A stretch of DNA of 64,000 nucleotides, taken from contig CAUDNR010000001.1 of NCBI GenBank assembly GCA_958430865.1, positions 55,168-119,167 on the forward strand, read 5' to 3'. A program made the position numbers and the translations under genes. The DNA is from Entrophospora sp. SA101 (Eukaryota; Glomeromycota; Glomeromycetes; Entrophosporales; Entrophosporaceae). Shown here one piece after another: positions 13,501 to 25,870 of this stretch (positions within the stretch are counted from its first letter, which is position 1; each line of letters starts with the position of its first letter). The notes beneath the pieces were generated by a model, which saw only the letters and a program-made list of their open reading frames with translations, was not told the DNA's origin and did no database searches.

Positions 13501-15348
13501 CTGTCTGCTTATCAGGACAAAATTTTATAAACCTAAGTTATTAATATTATGATAAAAGTAAAATTAAGCCAATCGTATTTAATGAAAGCATATAGTTTAA
13601 ATAAACTCAAACCGTCCATAGATTAATTTTACCTCCATCCACCAATACGTTTTTGTGGTGCGTAGCCTTGTTCTTGAATTCTAGTTTCCCAATTCTTGTC
13701 ATACCTAACATAATAAAATTACAGATCAATATTGATTTAAAAATATGTGTGCGCGCTTGCCGTTTTTATATTTACCAGAATCGACCAATTTTGTCATCTG
13801 GCGGATTTTTATACCAGCTGATTAAAAGAAGTTGTCTGATTAATATGATTGATAGCATATAATTTTAAAATATGAATGAATGCCTACTCTTTTTCAATAG
13901 AAGGTTCTAACGTTAATTGGTCAATTTTTTTATATTGATTTTTATCCGCAATCATTATATGAAATACTGGTTTTTTATCTCTTTGATTCTGAATAATTGT
14001 TTTTATTTTAAAATCTACATTTATCTGTTTTACTGGCCTCCATAATAACCTTGTTTCACGCAAAATTTAAAAAATAAATAAACAAATAAATAATTTAAAA
14101 ATAAAATTAAGAGTAATTAAATCACTTACAATTTCTCGCTTCTTCCAGGTACGTAAGGATGATTTACAGGGACAAATATTAGACCTTCATTACCGTATTT
14201 TAAAGTTGAGATTTTTTGTAAAGTATTACTAAGCCCGTAGGATAAATCCATGGTTTTTATTTCTATGCTAATCATGTCAAAAATGTGCAGGTAGAATCAC
14301 ATTTAATGAAAATCGGATGACTCTATAATTAGAAATTTTTAAATATGTACATAATACACACGTGAAGGGCATTTTGCTCTTAATATCTAAATTTTTCTGT
14401 AGTAAGGTATTCAATGGGTCTATTACATCTTGTCTGAGCATCTAATATATACAAATTTAATAAGTGTTATTTTTTCAGGTCCAAAGTCTAAACGTTTGTT
14501 TAATACTTACGCCCATTCGCTTATTATAAGGTTTATCGATTAAGACATTCCCATTCAACACCATTAGATCAAATATCAAATACCTTAGACATTTCTAGAC
14601 ATTGAAGAAGTAACCTTTAATTAATTATGCTGTTCAACATACACACACACATACATACATACATACATATATACATACATACATAACACTTTAAAAAATG
14701 TATGCGTAATAAATAATTTCAATATGCAAATAAAAAAAAATATTTAAATAAACCTTTTCATCATCAATTTCCATCACCACCTCTCCGTCCATCATGGTTT
14801 CATTATGAAACTGATTAAGGTTATTACGTAATGGTAGCTTGAACCCAGTCAATGTTCGAAATTTATTTAATTCGTCCATCTAATTGATTGATAATCAAGG
14901 CACAAAAAGGTTTTTATTTTTTAGATTATCAAATAATAAATTTATTTTAAATCATAATTACCATAAATGCTGTACCACCGTCCACAGCTGTAAAAAACAT
15001 AATATATCGTTTTCCATCAGTTTTATCTCTAACATAATATTCTTCTGATTCTAATAGATCAAAATGACATTTTTTAAAATCTATTGGTTGAGTTCCTGGA
15101 AAACTGTAAAATAAAAAAGAAAGAAAGAAAGAAAGAAAGAAAAGGTCAGCTTAACCGTTCGTTAAACAATCTTTTAATGCATAAAAATATGAAATTTTAT
15201 AATAATAATAGCTATAGTAACTTTACCATGAAGTTGTACGTAATAAACTTTTGATTCTTGTTAATAAGGTGTCAGCATAATTATCATCAAGTCTTAAACC
15301 TATTTTAATTTCTGGTTTTGTGATAGAATGATTAGGGTAGGGAGCCAT
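10533..15348 (-). CDS. CEG1: mRNA capping enzyme (GTP:RNA guanylyltransferase) with long C-terminal tail
   Basis: This enzyme transfers GMP from GTP to the 5' diphosphate end of nascent Pol II transcripts, in the nucleus at the polymerase CTD. About twelve exons join by GT-AG: MAPYPNHSITKPEIK start, FPGTQPIDF, nucleotidyltransferase motif I KTDGKR (Lys nucleophile), motif III MDGEVV, IIIa YLIFDLMVLNG, IV NEGLIFVPV, V LLLWRPVK, then the OB-fold with GGWRFIKF. There is no triphosphatase domain, as in other fungi. In motif VI the usual Arg of RxDK reads Cys (FCPDK). The last exon (10,533 to about 13,190) adds roughly 880 residues rich in Ser, Gln and Asn, with an Asp run and a basic C-terminus. 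Its splice junction (ending AATTCTAG, resuming TTCTAATTC) keeps frame. If that intron is retained, the protein stops after NSRYN near 13,243, which would give the usual fungal size. The domain assignment is firm; the tail is inferred. Confidence 0.85.
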
Positions 15349-16942
15349 TACTAATTAATATATAATTTAATTTTATTGTTTTTTAATATATGCGAGTGGA
15401 AAAAATAAAATCCAAAGACGATGTTTTTGTTTTTTTTTTTGTAAAAAAAGAGTGAAATTGATAGTGCATGAAAAAGTTATCGTTTTTAAAGGTTTCACTT
15501 AAGTTTCAGTTTATTCTTAAAAATGAATAAGAACTGAAATGTTAAATTCCTAGAAAAAATTTTTTGAATTAGTAAGAGTAAATTTTTGATTTTAAACGTC
15601 AAGAATTGTCATACCTTTTTGGTTTTTTGCTTAACCAATAGGAATCAAAAAGGTTTTATCGGATGCTGCAATTGTCAAGGAAAACAAAATAAAAAAATAA
15701 TGAATGGAAAAAATATAATAGTAATAGTAATAAATAGGTTACATCAAATAAGGAGAAAAATTATCAAATTTAGAAATAATTTTGACAATCAGCGTGGGGT
15801 CAAACCATGATTTATTTTTTTTGAGCATTATAATGAAATGAAATTTCCAAATATTAATATTCAAACATCCATCACAACCCCAATTACTCGTTTTTCGTGC
15901 AGCTATCCCCATCATATTTGAAGCATAATAATAAATAAACTCTACTTTTTGTGCAAAAAAATATCAAACCTCGTTATAACAGACCTTGTTATAATGGGAC
16001 TACACATAATAAGAAAGAAATTTTACTGGTACTACAAAGAATTTTCAGGGTTCAAAATTATTCAACATCACACAATTGTACTACATACCTACTACATATG
16101 ATTAATGTGGATTTCCTTTTATCGAGCCAATAGCAACAAAACCAAATCAAAGAAAAATCGAAGATACCAATAATGCTTATTATCTAAGAAAATTTCTTTG
16201 GTTGAGCAGTATTGGCACTAATTCAGAAAGTAAGGTTGATGATTTTTCGGTCCCGTGGGTCGATATTTTATATTTATGGTAATAATATTGACAATTTAAC
16301 AGAAAAACGAGTTGTATATAGAAATTGAAATGATGAACAATAGTAACGATTTAAATTAATTCGTAACGGGAATGTAAGTAGGCTTGATTAGAAATATTCA
16401 TTTAGTTTGTGTAATTTACTTCATAAGAAGTATATATACGGATCGACTTTTTCGCCCTCATAGCACTCCCAAGTAAGTATATTTGGGATTTGGGACAAAG
16501 GATTTGTCAGATTTTATGTCCTTTCGATCAGAGAACAGAGCGGTGGCCATAATTTGATGCCTGAATGTGTAAATTTTATAAATAAATAAAATGAGTCGTT
16601 TCTTTCAACATTCAACTGCATTGGATGTTGACCATCATAAACTAATAAACGACCCTGAAATATGTAGTTCGAAAATATGAATTGTAAAATCACGATAGAA
16701 GTGCACGCAAAAAATCTCTCTCGTATAAACCAGCCTAATTTTTTTTTCCCTTACAAAGGTTGTAATATAAAACCAACAATAATTTTCATAATTCATATGA
16801 TTCATGTATGTAGGTGATAGTTCGCATACACGCTAATTGTTATTAAATGTCCATGTGCACTTAAGTCATTAAGCATGGCATACTTGCTCTTTTTTTACAA
16901 ATTAAATCATCAAGTTTTTTTTACTAAAATGATAATATTTTA
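15349..16942. other. Intergenic with a pogo-like fragment
   Basis: No convincing gene. At 15,962-16,005 the sequence TCAAACCTCGTTATAACA is followed by a second GTTATAATGGGAC, like the decayed ends of Tc1/pogo-type elements found elsewhere in the window. The remainder is AT-rich. Confidence 0.4.
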
Positions 16943-17137
16943 ATGTCATCAAGGCTTTCTTTACTTTATTTAGTCATATTTTTTACTTTAGTAAAAAGTT
17001 TTGATGAAATGTTTATCAGAGTTGTAAACAATTACGTCAAATTCACGAAGAAAGTAAAAAATGACAATAAAATGCATAACGATGAATTGACACATATTTT
17101 AAAACGTTATTATATCAAAAAAGCTCTTTTAAAATAA
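16943..17137 (+). CDS. Candidate small secreted basic peptide, 64 aa
   Basis: A single-exon ORF starts at ATG and opens with a typical signal peptide: a short polar start (MSSR), a hydrophobic core LSLLYLVIFFTLV and a probable cleavage after KSF. The mature part is about 45 residues, Lys-rich, without cysteines, and ends in KKALLK. Small secreted proteins of this kind are abundant in mycorrhizal fungi and some act as effectors, but there is no recognised domain here and a 64-codon ORF can arise by chance. A T-rich tract lies upstream. Confidence 0.3.
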   Translation: MSSRLSLLYLVIFFTLVKSFDEMFIRVVNNYVKFTKKVKNDNKMHNDELTHILKRYYIKKALLK

Positions 17138-17187
17138 GTTTTAGATTTCACCTTTTTGTTTCTTTTTTTCATTTTATTCGTTAAGAA

Positions 17188-17260
17188 TTCAAATTAGCCA
17201 ATCAGAATTTTGTATCCAAACACACAAATTTGATTTTCATGCCACTAAACGCACAGCATT
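17188..17260. repeat. Fragment of the ATTCAAATTAGCCAATCAG repeat family
   Basis: The sequence AATTCAAATTAGCCAATCAG with ATTTTGTAT and a nearby TTTGATTTTCA is also present at about 60,998-61,060, in the inverted-repeat element near 60,950-61,165. This copy is a fragment. Confidence 0.5.
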
Positions 17261-17707
17261 GTACAAAGAAACCTCTGATTTTTTTGGAATTCGAGATCAA
17301 GAGGTATTCGCTAGTAATCATGGAGGCGTTATTTGGTATGATTCTGAGGAAAAAGGTATGTTATTTGTTGATATATGTAATAGTCAGAGATTTCTTTTCC
17401 TGTATTAATACCTTTTTTTTTTTTATAAAATAGTGAAGTGAGAGCGTGACTTTTACATTATATAATGATAGATGTGATAATAAACAAGCGACTGGTATAT
17501 TGTTTCGTGTGAACATTATTAACATTAAAAATGATTATAAGAAATTTCAAAATAACATAACCATTGAAGAAGATATCTCACACACACGGAAAACCGTTCT
17601 TGGACAATCTGGGAACATTAAAAAACGATTCAACCGATATGCAACATTTTATTACAATATCCAGGGCTCGAATATTAAAACCTTACAATCATTCACATCT
17701 TCCTTGG

Positions 17708-18575
17708 GTAGGGATGGGAACGGTTCGGTTCGGTTCGGTTTATAAATCGCCAGTTTGGCTAGTGAACCGCACCGACCGGCGGTTTACCACCGCGGTCTGA
17801 ACCGCGGTTCAAACTCAAGTTTAACCGCAGTTTTATAATTTTATTGGTAAAAATGAAAATTTTTTTTTTAAAAAACAAATTATTTGTTCCGACAATGAAA
17901 GCTATTTTAAACACCACCACTACCAATTCTCTTCATATTTGCTTGTACTTTAAATTGTTTGCATCAATAGCTGGAGTTCAGCCTGATCTCTATATCAAGT
18001 TGTAGCACCATAATTCAATTAATTGTGATTGAAATATCTGTTATCATAATTTTCTTTTATGAACAATAAAAAAATAAACATAGTTAAATTTTATTATCAG
18101 TCCCAATTCAAAATTTAGGACCACAGCATCAGTTAGTAAGATTTTTAAATAAACTAATGTGTAATTTGAATAAAATTAATAATTGAATAAAATTGGTAAA
18201 TCCAATTCAATTAAATAATTTTTCTTTATCAATCTATTTTTTCCTTCTTAGCCCTTGTATATAATGATAAATCTTTCTTTTCTTTTCTTAAGTCATACTA
18301 GTAACCATAGTAAATTATAAATGTAATCAATTATCTTGTTATAGTTAAATCCCTTAACAATAACAATAATATAGAATTTGTTGCATCAAGATGTGAATTA
18401 ATATTTTATATCCAATATTTTGTAAAACAAATAAAACGAATAAGTATGACCAATTTTTGAAATGTAACTTGTAACCAGCTCAGTTTCAAATCGGAGTTTG
18501 AACTGGGGTTTAACCGCGGTTTTAAATGTGTAAACCAAACTGCCAGTTGAACCGGTTTGGGTTAAACTACTTGAT
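17708..18575. mobile_element. Decayed element with AACCG-rich ends
   Basis: About 17,708-17,835 begins TAGGGATGGGAACGGTTCGG and is rich in AACCGCGGTT/CGGTT motifs. About 18,465-18,575 carries related GGTTTAACCGCGGTTT and AACCGGTTTGGG blocks. The GGGATGGGAACGG start resembles the ends of hAT-type elements, but a clean inverted partner and target duplication were not found, so the boundaries are approximate. The AT-rich interior has no transposase. Confidence 0.4.
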
Positions 18576-18677
18576 ACGTTTTTTTTAATTTTATTAATGA
18601 CGATCTCTGGACCACGAATTATAATCTGAGTCCTGTGTAACTTTTTTACGCGTAATTTTGTTTTTGCTTTTAGCTCA

Positions 18678-20241
18678 ATGTCCACTGAACTAGATTTGTC
18701 AATTAAGTCATATTTTGAGAGTACACCCGTTTTATTATGGTCATATTTGGGTTTTCTAAAGACATTAAAATCTTATTGCATCTCGGAAGAACATTCGATG
18801 GACGATCTAAAATCCATTTGGAGGAAGCGATATATAAACTTTCTAAGTGACTTTCTTGCTAAGAAAGAACACGATGGGGACATCAAAAGGCGTGTAACTC
18901 TTCTGATTCGACAGGTTCGTCATATTTCTGTTTATTGCGATCTATCTCTAAACCATTATTGGCGAGTTCTATGCAACCTATGAGGGTACCGTCCTCTTTG
19001 TGGTATGGGGTGCCGTTCCCCAGCACTGTATCTCACGATCTTCTCTGCTGTTGCATGGCTTAGAGAGGGTGCCGTCCTTCTCGAGGTATGGAGTGCCGTT
19101 CCTCGGTGTGACAGATGTGGGGTGCCGTTCCTCCAGAAAGATCAAGCGAAACATATTAAACATACTACTTTCTTGATTGATATTTGCTAACTGCTTTCTA
19201 TTCTCGAGTTTATTAGAAGCGTCCATCTGAAGAAAAGAGCTTTTGGGATAGTGTTGAAATAGAGAGAGAGTTGATGATAAAAGAGTTATGTATGACTTTG
19301 AATAGTCTTAAAGTATTTTGATTTTAACATGATCATTTGGCAATTTTCTAGGATGTTTTCGATAAGAAATCACAGATAGAAGTGTTGGATGTGCTCTGTA
19401 TTTCTCGTAGTCAGAAATCTAATGAGTATGTTAATAAAGTAAATTCACACCTACTGGAACAAGCTGAGATATCAAGAAGGGAAGAAGTGGTACCATAATA
19501 GGACAAAAGCGATCTTACGAGGAAGATTTATCTTCGATATCATCGGGCAAGGTCTGAATATAATTTACTATTTAGTTTTCAGACATGTCTTTTAACCCTT
19601 TTGAAATATGTGCGCAGATCAGAACAATCAGTACGGAAGTGGATGACAATTTAGTGTTCAATGATGAGACGAACATTGCTACTTTTTCGCAAAATCAACT
19701 GCAACTGATAAGATGGAAACGATTCCTCAAACAATAATGCAATCTAATAGCAAGGATGATAATTTATTTCTCGATGATGAAATTAATGATGTGTCAGCTG
19801 AAGTCCAACAGTTCATTGCGAAAATGAAGAGAGTGGAGCACCGTCTTTTTGATTATCATATTATCAACCTTTCTGAGCGGAATCAAATGGACCCAGTTAA
19901 CAAAATCTTTACAGACAATGAGAAGAAAATGATGAGACAATTCTGGGAAATTGTATGTATCAATTACCTAAAGCTTTTTTAGATTTAAACCAATTGTAAT
20001 CTTGTTAATCCTTGTAGGGTGAACCATCGGCTGAGGAGAAATTAAACACTGTACGTCGATCTAAATGGGGCAGCATAAAACAACTCATTAATAAATATAC
20101 ATCTGCAGTTAAGCTTGGATTGATTTTTGACGAAGAAGAATTGCCAGCAGAGACTATTTTTGAAAGGCTATTTGAAGGAAAGCTTGTATTTAGGACTCAT
20201 TATGACATGTTGTGGATTCAGGATGTTTATAAGCGATTGTA
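18678..20241 (+). pseudogene. Frameshifted multi-exon gene of unknown family
   Basis: Exon 1 runs from ATG at 18,678 to about 18,914 (MSTELDLSIKSYFESTP...). After an intron, about 19,352 starts DVFDKKSQIEVLDVLCIS. Later segments include KRSYEEDLSSISSGK, STEVDDNLVFNDETN, DKMETIPQTIMQSN (from about 19,712) and a final exon from about 20,018 ending DMLWIQDVYKRL and a stop at 20,239-20,241. The frame breaks near 19,490 and again near 19,683 (a T run), so the copy looks dead. I do not recognise the family; the acidic, charged character suggests a lineage-specific repeated protein. Confidence 0.45.
18985..19140. repeat. GC-rich short repeats GGTGCCGTTCC
   Basis: Within the first intron of the preceding pseudogene, five variants of GGT(G/A)CCGT(T/C)C occur in about 150 bp, each near GAGGTATGG/GTGGTATGGGG or CCTC-type complement. 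The block is far more GC-rich than its surroundings, suggesting an inserted repeat. Confidence 0.5.
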
Positions 20242-20883
20242 GGCAAAGAATTAATGAATAAATAATATTTGATCGCGTAATCATATTATTTATAGTCAAT
20301 AACACATCTTCATTCTATTTAGTGTACTCTTATTTGCCATGCCATTCAATAGACTCCTTCTCAGACTATAGTTCTCCTTCTATAAAAGGAAAGGATAATT
20401 AATGACTTTTCCCTGAAGGATATAATGCAATAGAAAATTTGGAATGAAGATGTGGTAGCAAAAGGCCAAAGAATAGTGCAGTCACACAATTCACAATTCA
20501 CTTATGAAAGTAATCATTTTTGTTGAGTGTTTGTTTGTAGTTATATTGATAATAATGATAATAATGGTTTTTTTATAATATTTTAATTTAGAGGGGTTGT
20601 TTCACAATTGTAAAGAAGTATCAAACACAAAAGAGTGTAACATGATCTGTTTAAAAGTGATCAATAATTTTTTTATTTTTTTGCCATTATCACCACCAAT
20701 CCCCACTAAATTTGATAATTAAATAATAATTTCACTTTGTCTATATGCCCCAAATATTTAATTTTTGGTCAAAACTCGCAAAAATGTTAAAGACACATTT
20801 CACAATTTTATAAATAAAATTTTTCATAAATAATATAGTAATCATCTTATATAAAGATTTCCAAGTTGAATATAAATTTTAAA
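20242..20883. other. Intergenic, downstream of FCP1
   Basis: AT-rich sequence with no gene visible. It lies between the end of the plus-strand pseudogene and the convergent FCP1 stop. Confidence 0.45.
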
Positions 20884-23560
20884 TTATGCTGAATCATCCT
20901 GTTCTCTAGGTGAAGTTATTTCTAAAGCATAGTTTTCCTCGGGCTGTCTTTCCCAAGTTCTTATAGAATCATAAAGCCTTTTTTATAAAAAAAGGTTATA
21001 AAAATTATTATTACTAGTTTACATTTGTTGTAAATTGTTTTATTAAAATATATTTACCATTCTTTTCTTACTATATGGATAGATCCATATTTTTTTGCTT
21101 GTTTTACTTTTTCAGTGCCCTTCTGGTAATATTAATTAATTATTAATAATAAGGATAATAATAATAATGATGATGAGGATTTATACTTACATCACCAGCA
21201 ACGAGATGTGTTACATTTTTATTCCAATACTCTGAACACTCTGCACCGAACTCATTTGCTAATAACCAAATTTCTGTACTAAATAAATATTTTGATAAAT
21301 AAAAAAACTGTTTATTAATTTGTTGATTAACTAATAAAATCTGACATAACCATTATTTATTGTAACAAACCTGTCTTTTTTTTGATTTGTTGGAATAACA
21401 TGAGTAAACAAAATATTGACACCTTTAAGAACCTTTGATTTCATTTGTGGCATTAAAAGTGTTACATCTGGACGATCTATTTCATCATCAATCCTTTCGT
21501 TTAACTCATTTGATATTATATCATATTCATCATAGAATTCTTGGTGAATATTTTTCAGTACCTTTTTTTTTTAATTAAAATACCCATGTATATTAATAGT
21601 TAATTCTTAATAACTAAATTATTAAAGCAATTTAAATTATTACTTTTAATAAATTAGGCAATTCTGTGTCATTGTCTACAAGTATCAGCTTTCTATTAAT
21701 AAATTGATTATTTGCATTATGTAAAGGTGATGTTTGTTCCAGTATTTCAGTGTCAATATTATTGGATGATAATTCTTTTTGTTGTCTTTTAAGTGACTTT
21801 TCATCTGACACTTCAATATCGTCAGCTATTTCTATAAAAATCTTATTGAATATAAATTGATGATTTCAAAGAAAATTCATTAAATTAAACTAATAAATTT
21901 ATTTATAATCTTACCTTCAAATGTCCTTTTTTTCTTGTTTGAAGGATTTATTTCAACAATATTAAATCCGTTATTAGTATTATTTGTTTCAGATTGTTTT
22001 TCAATTTTATTGGAAATGGTCATATCATCAAAATCTACTTGTATAATAAATAAAATGTTATGTACCTATTTATTTATTTAATATAAACACAGCTTCTAAT
22101 GAACAATTCTTTAACTGTACCTTTATCTGTTTTGACAGTTTCCTTTTCTATTAAATCAAGAGATTTGTTTGTTTCTGACTGTTGTTCTTTACTATCCTTG
22201 GATATTTCAATGGTTTCTATTATATTAAATAACGCTTTTTTCAGTAATAATGATGATGATAATGGCATTTCTTATAAATTTAAAAAAAAATCAAAAAAGT
22301 CACCTTTGGCTATATTTGAGTTGTCTATTGACATATCAATTGATCCTGTTTGTTCCATTTTTTCTATTGATTCTGTTTGCTCTGTTTGTTCCATTGATTT
22401 TTTTGATTCTGTTGTATCAGGATAAACAACTTCCTTCATATCAATATTAGTAGAAACACTTGTTAAATCGGAAACTAGATTTGACCCTGTCTATAATAAA
22501 GAATAAGTTGGAATGTAAATGATATATGGAATAACAATAGAAAGAAACAAGTAAGGTTACCAACCTGTTTTGGTAAATATGTATCGTTTATATCACCAAT
22601 ACCCACAAAAAAATCATCTTAATTGACATGATAATAGAAAAAATAAAACATAGATTAAAAATATGTAATTGTTTGATAAAATTATTAAATTAAACAATTT
22701 GATTTAAACCTACAAGGTTGAACCTTAATTAAATTAGGTGACCAACCCCATACATCAGCTCTATCATCTATAACTACAACCATATAATCATTACAAGGAA
22801 AAAGCCTTCTAATATTTTTTTGTGTGATGCCTTGAAGGAAAAAATTATATATAAAATTTGATTAATACTTGGTATTGGAGGGGGGTTGATTCAAAATCAT
22901 TAAAGAACATACTTCCACTTTCATCACGTGACAATATGCGTTCATTAAAGATTTCATTGTCAGGATCTATAACATTCGCTACAGCAGAAGCGTAATTACG
23001 TGTACCCATGGTGTATATATGTGGTTCATAATATACAGAAATTTCTTTAAGAAATTCTTGAATACCAGGCCTAAGTTTTTTAAAGATCAAAAATTATTTT
23101 AAATATATACACTAGTAGTCAATGATTAGTAGTATGGCTTCATTATAACAAAATTTAGTATGTACCTTAATTTAATATAATAAACAGTTGGACTATCTGG
23201 AAGAACGAATTTGTGAATATCTTTGATAACAGGATTATTTTTGTTATTTTCATCTTTAAACCATTCTTCCACTGTAGAATCAACAGTAGCATGAATGAGA
23301 GTTTGATCTAAATCAACTATTAAAGAAAGTTTCTTTTCTTTTAATAATCTTTGTGATGTTTCTTCTTCTAATCTTTCAGCCTCTGTATGACTCACTGTCA
23401 ATCCCATAATATTGTGAGCCATGCTGATAGTAGCTCTTTCTCTATAATTAATTTCAGATGATTCCAATGCCACAACATCTTTACCACAAAGAGCACACAA
23501 TCCATGCAACTGAATTTCATGTGTACAAGAATCTTCAGTGGCAGAATTATTAGCACTCAT
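20884..23560 (-). CDS. FCP1: RNA polymerase II CTD phosphatase Fcp1
   Basis: Fcp1 dephosphorylates the heptad repeats of the Pol II C-terminal domain so the polymerase can be recycled; it acts in the nucleus with TFIIF. Exon 1 (23,560 to about 23,166) has the N-terminal THEIQLHGLCALCGK region and the catalytic DxDxT motif VDLDQTLIHATVD, with the first Asp as phospho-acceptor. Exon 2 continues RPGIQEFLKEISVYYE and ends at SRDESG before a GTATGT donor. Exon 3 has RRLFPCNDYMVVVIDDRADVWGW, and exon 4 YDFFVGIGDINDTYLPKQ. A Ser/Asp/Glu-rich linker leads to a BRCT domain (ILFTHVIP, WLLANEFGAEC, VTHLVAGD, IVRKEWLYDSIRTW) and the acidic end REQDDSA. Domain order is complete. The start lies 119 bp from the divergent mL41 gene, implying a shared promoter. 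Confidence 0.93.
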
Positions 23561-23679
23561 GTTTGAATTTCAAAAATTAATAAAATTATTATGTTAGTAT
23601 TATGATTGCTGCGGGATAATTATTTAATTTGATTTGATTGATTTACATTACATATCTTTTAAAAAATTTTCCTACAAAA
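23561..23679. promoter_or_regulatory. Bidirectional promoter FCP1 / mL41
   Basis: Only 119 bp separate the start codons of two divergent genes, so the core promoters of both must lie here or extend into the first exons. The sequence is AT-rich with no element I can name. Confidence 0.6.
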
Positions 23680-24277
23680 ATGAGCCGATTTGGAACTTTA
23701 TATCGTGGTTCAAGAAGAATACCCATGACTGCAAAAAGAGGCCATGAATATTATAAAGGTGTTTGATTGTATTGTTAAAAATGAAAGGTTATTGAATACA
23801 AATATTAAATTTTATAATAATATATATAACGAGTTCTATAGGTAATCGTAGTGGTGCGATAGGTTCACACACAAAGAAAGGTCGGTTGCATTAAATATAA
23901 TGGGGATTTTTTTTTTAATAATAAAAATTTTTATAAATCATTTGTTATCTTTTAATTTCTTTTCAGGTGGTTATCGAATTGATATTAAAAAAGTTCGAAA
24001 TTTCATTGTGCCTGATTTGACTGATTTTAAAGTAAATAAAAGATTTTATTTATTATTTATAATTATTATTAGTTGTTGATTATTGATTATTAATTATTAG
24101 CTTAAACCATACGTTGATGCAAACATTAAGATTAAACCTTACGTGTTTACACCAAGAAATTATTTGTATATGGCAAATAAATATGCAAAGGATAACAATT
24201 TGATTGATTTATATTATAGACCAAATAATTCGAATTCATCCATCACAACACAAGAACATCAAAAACAAGTCGATTGA
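23680..24277 (+). CDS. MRPL27: Mitochondrial large-subunit ribosomal protein mL41 (MRPL27 family)
   Basis: Four exons give 119 residues. Exon 1 encodes MSRFGTLYRGSRRIPMTAKR and GHEYYK; exon 2 GNRSGAIGSHTKKG; exon 3 GYRIDIKKVRNFIVPDL; exon 4 LKPYVDANIKIKPYVFTPRN to the stop. The KRG-x-(D/E)YYKG, G-x-HTKKGGY and FIVPDL segments are characteristic of this mitoribosomal family. The basic N-terminus should serve as the mitochondrial targeting region. All three intron phases agree. The 3' end lies 43 bp from the stop of the convergent cytochrome b561-like gene. Confidence 0.9.
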
Positions 24278-24320
24278 AAAAATTCAAATAATCAATAATA
24301 ATAAAAATAATTAAATAATT

Positions 24321-25104
24321 TTATCTAATTTTCAATTTGTTAGATTTGACCCTGCCAACAATTCCTACTAATATCAATCCGACTGCTGAAAACCAAACCC
24401 ACAAATTATCAAATTGATTTTTTGTCCAATCATTCTGTGTACCTCCAATAGCAGTTAAATAAACAAGAAATAATAAGAAATATCCACTCATACGATGATA
24501 TTTATAAATCCTTTGTGCCTTGGTAACTCCTCCAAATAACCCAGGAAAATTTACCAAAGTGCCTCCTGCAACTGATTGGATTATCAAAAGTATAATTGTT
24601 ATTAATCCAAATACTCCATGAGGAGTTGTGACTTTTTTTCATAAAAAAAAAAGATGATTTTCGTTAGTTGAAAATAATATATTGTAGCTTTACAATAAAA
24701 ATATAAAATAATTACAATGTTCTTTATCATTCATATTTTTAAAAGTGAAGGTGACGTAAAATCCGCCGATTGCACTTAATAACGAAATGGTTTGAATCAA
24801 TCTATGCAAGTCAAGTCCCAAACTTTTTTCTTCCCTGGTCATAGTTTGTTGAAGAGCAAGAATGCCTATTAAATGAATCAAGTCGTTGAAATCTTTTAGA
24901 CATCCATTTATTATAATAATTAATTGTTAGTATCTATATATATATTATATTATCCTTACCATTTGTCACCATGAAAATAGTTAAAGCCATCAATGTTGGA
25001 TGCCATACAAAAAAGAAATAATCAACGTTCCACATTATGTACCAAACGGTACTAGAAAATAATAAAGCACCAAGACTAGCGGTCAAATACAAAATAAAGG
25101 CCAT
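24321..25104 (-). CDS. Cytochrome b561-domain transmembrane protein
   Basis: Three exons encode a six-helix b561-type electron carrier, expected to pass electrons across an internal or plasma membrane using two b hemes. Exon 1 has MAFILYLTASLGALLFS and the WHPTLM segment. Exon 2 begins DFNDLIHLIGILALQQ and includes LDLHRLIQTISLLSA. Exon 3 has PHGVFGLITIILLIIQ, KYHRMSGYFLLF and a last helix before a basic end (GRVKSNKLKIR). The conserved histidines (WHP, LHRL, PHG, YHRM) that ligate the hemes in the family are all present. The length, about 215 residues, suits the CYB561D1/D2-like group without a DOMON domain. The reductant, ascorbate or otherwise, cannot be told from sequence. Confidence 0.85.
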
Positions 25105-25455
25105 GTTGAAGGTTTGTATGTATGGTGTTTGGATAAAGTTGACGTCGTTATTAATTTTGTGGAATTAATTAGGATCTTCATATATATGTGAGCAATTTTA
25201 TATATATATATATACACCGTGTAACTAAGTATTATTTTTGAACGTGAAAATCCACATGTCAAAACGTTTAAAGTTGATATTAAAGTTATTATTATTATTA
25301 TGTGCAACAAGACGGAAATTTGCTGTTGCCTTAAAAATATGATATCAATAACTCGAGAATAGCACCATTAGAAGAATATTGCGCTTATGCTTTTAAATGG
25401 AATTTCTTGAGCTTTCTATCCCTGCACCACACGGAGGAACTCAAAAATCCAAAAC

Positions 25456-25489
<34 letters not shown>

Positions 25490-25862
25490 GAGAATTCCAA
25501 AATGCAATTTGTGTAATTTATTATTTACAATAATAATAATTTGTTCTATATAGAATGTGAAAAAAATGATGTCAATGTATTGGCATTACAGCAGCGGTTC
25601 TTTGCTTAATTGAACGTGCAAAATCCCCAATATAACAGAAGGTCTTTTTGATCCAGAACTTGACGAGTTGCCATCATCTTGTCAAATATTGAAGGTTAAA
25701 ATAATCTGCAAAAGCATCGTCGTCATACTAAATTTCATTATTTAATTTTCAGTATAAAATAAAAGATTACACAAACGCGTCAAATAAATTATTTTGGGTT
25801 GGCAAAATCCTAGCGGGACACATTTTTTTTGTGCGTGTGAAAATGAAATCTATGTGAATTTG
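25105..25862. other. Intergenic, AT-rich with AAT microsatellite
   Basis: An (AAT)n run lies at about 25,457-25,485. About 25,800-25,860 contains a fragment related to the GTGCGTG/ATTCAC repeat family also seen at 60,950-61,165. No gene is visible. Confidence 0.45.
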
Positions 25863-25870
25863 CAATTCAC

